DNA from: Anaeramoeba flamelloides | Taxonomy: Eukaryota; Metamonada; Anaeramoebidae | Direction: 5' to 3' | Assembly (NCBI GenBank): GCA_027625915.1 | Contig: JANTQA010000048.1 | Location: 248,001 to 312,000 of the forward strand | Length of the DNA stretch: 64,000 bases | Shown here: positions 57,114 through 64,000 of the stretch, piece by piece | How the letters are laid out: each line of letters starts with the position of its first letter | How positions within the stretch are numbered: position 1 is the stretch's first letter | Translations under genes and position numbers: made by a program | The notes under the pieces: generated by a model | What the model saw: only the letters and a program-made list of their open reading frames with translations | Told to the model about the DNA's origin: nothing | Databases searched by the model: none

Positions 57114-60065
57114 ATGGAAAAACAAAAAGAATTATTAACAAACCTTTACTCACATGACTTAAATTTGTTAACAAAAACAATCAAACAACTTGAAGAAATC
57201 ATCAAAAGCCATAATTATAATTCTTTTTTTCTGAATAATTTGATACAGAATTTATATTTAGCATTACGAACATTACCGCTCACCAAAATAAATTCCTTAA
57301 TTGGGTTAGTGTTCACACTGTACCAACACGAAAACGGATCTCTTTTATTAAAAACCACAAACAAAGATCTTTTAGTTAGCCTTGTTGGGTACAAAAAGGA
57401 ATTAATTCTCCCGATCACTGAAACCTATTTAAATGTGATGAATGAAAATAAAAATAGCCTCCCAAACAACGGAATGTTACCATTTGCGTCTGCTTTAGTT
57501 ATTGAATTTTTTACAACTGAAAACTGCACCGATCGTGTCTTATTAGCAAGGAAAAGCATTTTTGATACTTTAATCAAAAAAGAAACAACAGATCGTGTTG
57601 TTGATATTTTTTGTTTTTTATTAAAAAGATGGAAATGCAACAGCGCAACAGACGCTTTCGAGATTTGTGAGTGGGTTAATTATTTAAGTACCAAAGAAAT
57701 AAAAAACGATCAACTTGAAAGGATACTAATCCATTTCTTCGAATTAATATTGAGAAATAGTTTTTATTCAACAAAGATCCAAATTACTTCTCTTTTAAAA
57801 AAATTTATGACTTATTTCCAAATGAATGCGAACAAATTAATTGAAATATATCCAACAGTAATTTTTATAATTTCAATCTTATTAATGACTCCATTAACTT
57901 TCCAAAATCAAAAAGAATTAATATTAATTATTAAAGATCTTACCCATAGCAATGATAAGAAAAAAGTCCCGCTCTCAAACTTTCAATTCTTATTATTTCC
58001 TTTATTAAAATTATTAACAAAATTTAATGGCAATGAAATTCTTTGTAAAGAAATTTATCAAATTTTAAATTTTATGAAGGATAATTATTTATTAATTAAT
58101 AAAAAATTAAAACCAAATCAAAGAGACCAGATGCTTTTTCAGTTGATTAATAAAGAGGGTTTATTTTATCTTTCCTTTTTCCAAAGGATTTATTTAATGT
58201 TTTCAAGTCAACCAAATGGCATAATTGCTCTAAATGAGAAACAGAATAATAACATTTATTTGACAAAATTATCCAAAAAGCTATTATTATTATATTACAC
58301 CTCTATTTTTATTACAAGCAAACCTTCAAATATTCTTCGAATATGTAACCAAACGAATGAATTTATTAAAAATAACTATCCAAAGCAAAGCTCTACAATT
58401 ATTAATTATTATTTCTTTTTATTGTCTCTCTCTAAATTTGAAAAAAATTCTTTAATTATTCATTCTTTGATTAATTCAATAAAACAAAACTTTGTGTTAA
58501 TTAAAAAATATAATTCAACAATTTTCCAATCCTTAGAAAATATTGGAAACTCATTAAATTTGATTCCTGAATATATTAATATCTACACAAAAATATATTT
58601 AAGCAATTTTCAAATTTTCCCAAAATTGGCACAGCTTTATCAAAAATATTTAAAATCAGATCAATTACAAATCAGGATTTCAATTATAAATTCCATAAAA
58701 AGTGTTGCAATTGAAACCCCGACTAAGGCATTTTTATTATTACCAGAAATCTCAAATTATTTATTTGATGATAATCAAAATCCCTTATTAATTTCAATAG
58801 CAATTCAAATTATCAAAATTTTGTCGAAAAGTAAACTAATTAATATTCTGGAATTATGGATCATATTGAAAAAAAAAAAATTATTAAATAATAACCATTT
58901 ATTAATAAAAAAAAATATAATAAAATTATTTTCTGTTAGTTCCAAATATAATTTTAATTTGTCAAAAGAAGAAGAAAGATTAATAATTGAACGTTCATTA
59001 ATGAATAAAAGGAAAAACATCAATTCCATTATAAATAAAAAAGAAGATGAAAAAAAAAATGCAAAAAACAATCAACAAGAAAAGGATAACGAAGAAGAAG
59101 AGAAGAAGAAGAAGAAAGAGAGATATATAAAAGAGGGTGGAAAAAAAGAGGAGGAAGAGGAGGAGGAAGAAGAGGAGGAAGAAGAGGGGGAAGAAGGGGA
59201 GGAAGAAGAGGAAGAAGATATTTTAATAACAACAAAATGTGTAAGAGTTTTTTCACAATTTATTAAAGAATTGTGGAAATATATCAATAATGACAATTTA
59301 AAATATTATTGCATAAAAACTTTAAAAAAATATTCAAAAAACAATATATTAATTTTCTATTTAAACTATAATTCCAAAAGGCATTCAAAAATTTTATTAA
59401 ATATTTTATTTAATTTAAAAGAAGATGAGTTAAAAATTAAAAAGCATTTATTAATTTTAATTTCTAATATTATTCAATTTGAATTAACTTTAAATCGTAC
59501 ATTTATTTCACCAAAAAATTTAACCATTGAAGAAATTTCAATAAATAAAATTTCAAAACATATTAATAAAAAAATTACCAATAATAATTATAATCATAAT
59601 AACAAAAAGATATTTAATACCAAAATGTTATTTAACTTCAAATTTAATCCACAATGTAAATTTGAAATAAAAAATTTAAAATGTATAAAAAAGCAATCTG
59701 TGGAATATTTAAATATTTTTAAATCGTGTATTTTAAAATTAGCCTGGTTCCAAAATACTTCTTTTAGATCTTTACTAATCAAAGGATTAAATTTTTTTAT
59801 TTCTAATTATTATAAATTTTGTTTAAAATTTGAATTATTAAAGCTATTTTATAAAAAAAAAATTGTTAATATTTCTACAATTAAATTAAAAGTTTTAAAC
59901 AATATAAAAAACCTTTTATTAGAAATAAAAAACGAAACAAAAAATTCAAAAATTAACTATTTAATTGCTCTTGGTTCATTAATTTCAAATATTGATGAAA
60001 AAGATCTTTTATATGAAAATGAAAATGAAAAAAAGAATAATATGAATAATAATAATAAGAATAAC

Positions 60066-60102
<37 letters not shown>

Positions 60103-62618
60103 GTGACAACCGGTTTTTTTTTCAATTTATTAGAGATATTGCCGATATTTTTAATAAAATTTTAAATGATACTAATCAAAATAATAACAACCACAATAAA
60201 TACTATTGCCAAATTGGAAGATATTATATTATCACTAAATTGTGGAAATCACAAAAAGACTATTGTGTGAATTTATTAAATAAATTAAAATTATCTAGCG
60301 AATATAATGAGGATAATGTAAATGATGTTGGCTCTAATCTTGGTACTTGGCAAGCACTTGGGTTAATCGGAAAATATTTTTATTTAAATAATTTTAAAAA
60401 AGATTTTCTTGAGGAAATATTTATATATTTTAGAATTGTTCTTAAAGACATAAACAATTTCAATCAATTAATTGGGTTTTCGTATATAATTGATGGGGTA
60501 CAGGATTACATTGGTATTAACGAAATTAAAAACCTTTTTAATTTATGCTATGAAGAAATAATAAACAAGGATTTGGATTTTAATGAACCAGTAAAATTTA
60601 ACAATTATGTTTATCTGATTGGAAATCTAATTAATAATAATGTGGGGAATAAAATAATAAGATTTAAACAAATTGAAAAATTAGGAATTAAATTTCTATC
60701 ATTGTTAAAATTAGATCATTTTAAATACCAAAAAATACAAGGACAAATTATTGAAAGTTTTAGTTTAATTTGCTTTAATATTTTTAATTACTATGAAAAA
60801 ATTAATAAAGGTGGTAATTTACAGTTGAATACACTAGAATTAAATCATTTTTTTAAAATTCTTCTCAATATTGTGAATAATAATAACAACAATAATAATA
60901 ACAACAATAGTAATAATAAATATCCAATACATTTAATTGAAAGTGGAATTTTTTCTATTTTGCAATTATCCATTAATATTTCTTCGTTGCCGTTTAAACA
61001 GAATAATCTTAAATTTATACAACAATATTATAGATCATTTATGAATTCTCTAATACCAAATTTAAATCAATTTAACAATTTAACAATTAATATGTATTCT
61101 TCCCTTTCCTTAGGTATTTTTAATTATTGCTATGAAATAATTAATTTTAAAAATTCAAATTTAACTTCAATTATGAATCATTTACCAGAAAATATTTTGA
61201 TAAAAGACTTATTTAATCAAATATTAAACAATGACAATTCAAAATTAATTACTATTATTCAATGCTTTAGTCAGATAATAAAACTACCATCAATCAATTG
61301 GTCACAAGTTTTTTATAATTTATTCAAATCATTTTTATCAATTAATAATTTAAAAATTGAAATATTTAATTTAATTTTTAAGAAAAATTTTGATCATTTA
61401 TTAAATTTATTATTAATTGATAACCAATTTGAATTATATTCAATTAAAATTCAAAAACTATTAATTAATAATTTTCAAAATATTATAAATTCAAAGGTTT
61501 TCATTTTAGAAGAAGAGGAAAAAAAGATAATGAAAATTCAAGAAAAAGAATTAAAAAATTTCAAAAATGAAAAATTCAAGAAAAAGAAAAAACAAATAAT
61601 TCAGAAAAATGTTATAATTCAGAAAAAACAAAAAAAGAATGAAAAAAAAATGAAAAATGACAATAGAAATGAAAGTGGAAGTGAAAGCGAAAACGAAAAT
61701 GAAATTTTAAGGTTTTTAAAACGTTTCTTTTGGTCAGTATCTTTAATTAATTCTAAAAATAAAAAGCTACAAATATTATTCTATCAAAAAATTAAAGAAT
61801 TCTTTTTAAATAAAGAAAATTCCCAAAATAGCTTTTTGTTTATAATAAAATTTATAAAAAATGAAATATTTGTTCAATTTAATAATTTTAATTTCAAGAA
61901 TAATGATAATGAAGAAATATTAAATTCAATTTGTGAAATAATTTCAATTTTTCCAATAAACGAAATCAAAAAAAATATTTCTTTGAATGAAGATAATCTC
62001 AAGAATTTTATTTTAAAAATAATATTATTTAAAAACAATCCAAAAAAATGGAAATTATTAAAACAATCTTTACCACAAATAATTGAAACAAATTCGAAAT
62101 ATACACAATCAAATTCAAAAAAAGATTATAATAATTCTCTTATAACTCATTTTAATAACCATAATGATGATGATGATGATTTAATTAAAAGGATATTTGC
62201 AAATTGTATCACTTTAAAACAAAAAAGAAAACTAATTATTTCTTTATTAAAGCAATATAAAATCGAAACAAATAATACTATTATTGATTTAATTAAACAA
62301 TTATTATTTGACTATTTAAAATTTTCATATCCATTCTTTCAAAATATCAAATTTAATCAAATAGATTTCGAATTTAATCAATTATTATCAATTTTATTGA
62401 TTTTTACTCCATTGGGAAACAATAGTATATTTTTAAAAAAAATTATTAATTTCCTTTTCAAATCGTTAAACAACCAAACCTTTTATCTTCAGCATATAGA
62501 GATTTACAATTCAATAATAAATTTATCTTTCATGGATGATAAAGTTTTTCAGAATAAATTTTTAAAAAATTATATTAACAAATTGTCAAATGAAAATTTT
62601 CAAAATTTATTAAAATAA
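57114..62618 (+). CDS. large helical-repeat protein, probably focadhesin/RST1 family
   Basis: This is a single uninterrupted frame of 1834 residues. The ATG at 57114 follows a T/C-rich stretch. It is leucine/isoleucine-rich alpha-helical throughout (HEAT/ARM-like) with no membrane segment. The length matches human FOCAD (1801) and plant RST1 (about 1840). Residues about 500-590 (FPKLAQLYQKYLKSDQLQIR ... LLLPEISNYLFDD) fit the DUF3730 segment of FOCAD (LPVLLYKL, then TLPKLG). LPSINWSQVFYNLF near residue 1392 fits FOCAD YPPVNWAALLSPL. Inserted low-complexity runs are K/E-rich (about 645-705), poly-Asn (about 985-1000 and 1253-1270) and a K-rich region near 1470-1525. FOCAD/RST1 supports the Ski complex and links it to the cytosolic exosome in mRNA decay and silencing control. 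The family call rests on length, fold and a few motifs, so another HEAT-repeat protein is possible. Confidence 0.55.
59070..59230 (+). repeat. GAA/GAG-rich coding repeat (acidic run in the focadhesin-like protein)
   Basis: Purine-only sequence encodes a Glu/Lys-rich segment, then about 35 nearly consecutive Glu/Gly, at about residues 655-702. The opposite strand shows apparent Ser- or Leu-rich frames that are only shadows. The run is a disordered linker inside an otherwise helical protein. Confidence 0.85.
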
Positions 62619-63037
62619 TATCAATATTTAGATCTACAATAGATACAAAAATTTATTTTTATTTTTATTTATTTATTATCTTTTTTTTTTAAAAAAAAAA
62701 AAACTTTGTTTTTTAATCAAATGAAAAATCCTTTTTCTCTTTTTTTTTTGTTCCTTTTCAGTTTAAAAATACTATTTTTTTTTTTTTTTTTTCTTTATGG
62801 AAAAAGAGGAAGTTAACTTCTCTTAAAATAAAATTAAAAAATAACTCTTTTTTTTCGTTCTTTTTACAGAAATAGCCTTACATTTTTTTAATATTCAAAA
62901 AAAGATGATCGAATAGTTAAAAAATCTATAATTTATTACTTTAAATCGCAAATTATTTTTTTTTAATAAATTTTAATTTTATACTTGATTGGTTAATAAT
63001 TGTAGTTCATACAAACAGCATTCCATTCATAGGCACA
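62619..63037. other. short intergenic gap with long T tracts
   Basis: It contains several T homopolymers (for example about 62776-62792) and an A-rich stretch at 62691-62703. It separates the focadhesin-like stop from the start of the small gene at 63038. AATAAA-like signals are too common here to assign. Nothing else is seen. Confidence 0.6.
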
Positions 63038-63999
63038 ATGCCAAAAATGAAGAATTTGTAATGATTTATATTATTTTCTTTATTTTTCTTCTTGTTATTT
63101 TTATTTTGGGAATTTTTTTTTTCTTTTTACTCCTTTCTCACCATAAATAAATAAATAAATCTAGTTGAGACTCAACAAGATTAATATTGAACGTTTCCAA
63201 ATATTAAATAATAATAATGGATGAAATGGAAAAAAATATAAACTTTGTAACTTTTATTTAAATATTATTCTTAACATAAACAAACAACCCCCAATTTGGC
63301 AATAGAAGTTTACAATTTTCATTAAAAATTGTTTTTAAATGTCATGAATGATCATTTATAATCGAAAAAAAGAATGTATTGTCATGTTCTCATATTTTTT
63401 TGTGGTTTTAATAACTTGTGTTTGTGGAAATTATATTTCAGTATTTCAAAAATCATCTTTAAGGTCGGAATAATTTTTTTTTTTTTTTCTTTATATTATT
63501 AAATTGTTTTACAAAGAATTATTCAAGATTAAAGTTGAATTTAGTTCGTGATGAAAAGAATACAAGATTATTTGAAGGTCTTTATCAAATTCGCCAATCA
63601 AGAATTGTTGATGGAATTCTAAAAAAAAAAATCTGTTGTAACTTTTTTTTGTAAAACCAGTTTGATCTTTTTTGGTACATTTATTTTTATTGTTTCATTT
63701 TATTTTAATTTTTTTTTTTTTTACTTTTATTGTGATTATCAAGAGTTTAATATTAATTATGTTAATGTTTTCTTACTTATTGTGATTTACATTTCAGTTT
63801 TCTAAAAAAAAAACAAACAATTAGAGAACTACATTATGTTTCAAATTCTTCTATTTATTATACAGATGCATATATAAATATATCATTTGAATTGAAAGAT
63901 ATAACTGTCCTCTCTTTTAAATTCTCCCCTTACAAGATTAAATATTGGAAAATTTTGAAACTTCGCAATAAATTCAAAAATAAAAAAATAATTGAGTAA
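63038..63999 (+). CDS. small four-exon gene, function unknown (98 residues)
   Basis: The model has exons 63038-63057, 63442-63463, 63517-63637 and 63866-63999. Every intron is GT-AG, the phases agree (2, 0, 1), the total is 297 nt, and the frame ends in TAA at 63997-63999. The product would begin MPKMKNFISKIIFK, continue LVRDEKNTRLFEGLYQIRQS and RIVDGILKKK, and end with an FELKDITVLSFKFSPYKIKY segment and a basic tail. Composition is protein-like, with charged residues in a mixed pattern, unlike nearby noise. Exons 1 and 2 are tiny (20 and 22 nt), and the second intron has a weak donor (AAG|GTCGGA), so the 5' part is less certain than exons 3 and 4. No family is recognised. The gene ends one base before the window end. 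Confidence 0.42.
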
Positions 64000-64000
64000 T

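Overview
This window is nuclear DNA of an AT-rich, intron-bearing protist. The evidence is nearly continuous A/T homopolymer and trinucleotide tracts, GT-AG spliceosomal introns, poly-asparagine and E/Q/K low-complexity runs in proteins, and only eukaryotic gene families. One gene combines RCC1 repeats with two BTB domains and another carries a BTB/BACK domain. As far as I know, such families are unusually abundant in Anaeramoeba-like amoeboflagellates. A dictyostelid-like amoebozoan or another AT-rich protist cannot be excluded, and the introns here (up to about 7 kb) are far longer than those typical of Dictyostelium. No rRNA, tRNA, CRISPR array or prokaryotic operon was seen.

Layout. Positions 3952-19512 (minus) hold a five-exon TMEM131-family secretory-pathway gene, with a 7-kb intron and one apparent 1-base frame break in an A8 run. 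Positions 25288-27079 (minus) hold a two-exon beta-tubulin with a 58-residue, almost purely acidic tail. Positions 31177-37494 (plus) hold a three-exon RCC1-BTB-BTB gene, and 42247-43749 (plus) an intronless BTB-BACK protein fused to an amidotransferase-like domain. Positions 49126-51919 (plus) hold a three-exon RER1 with a long added tail. Positions 57114-62618 (plus) hold an intronless 1834-residue helical-repeat protein that best fits focadhesin/RST1. Positions 63038-63999 (plus) hold a small four-exon gene of unknown function. Every splice junction in the multi-exon models was placed by hand and checked for phase.

The remaining sequence is not random. It is packed with dispersed and inverted repeats: Tc1/mariner-like MITEs flanked by TA, a 5'-truncated LINE with a target-site duplication, long-arm palindromes (one about 2.1 kb), arrays of stem-loops, and at least five families of old non-coding repeats with two or more copies here. 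Several lie inside introns, which explains the intron lengths. A few short stretches read as decayed coding exons (cyclin-like, PTB-like, zinc-ribbon-like).

The genes do not form one pathway. TMEM131 and RER1 both act in early secretory traffic. Beta-tubulin belongs to the cytoskeleton. The BTB proteins are candidate cullin-3 adaptors. The focadhesin-like protein would act with the Ski/exosome RNA-decay machinery. No new defence or mobile system with several genes was found. The best candidates for something undescribed are the extreme tubulin tail, the BTB-BACK-amidotransferase fusion and the nested palindrome/stem-loop repeat families.
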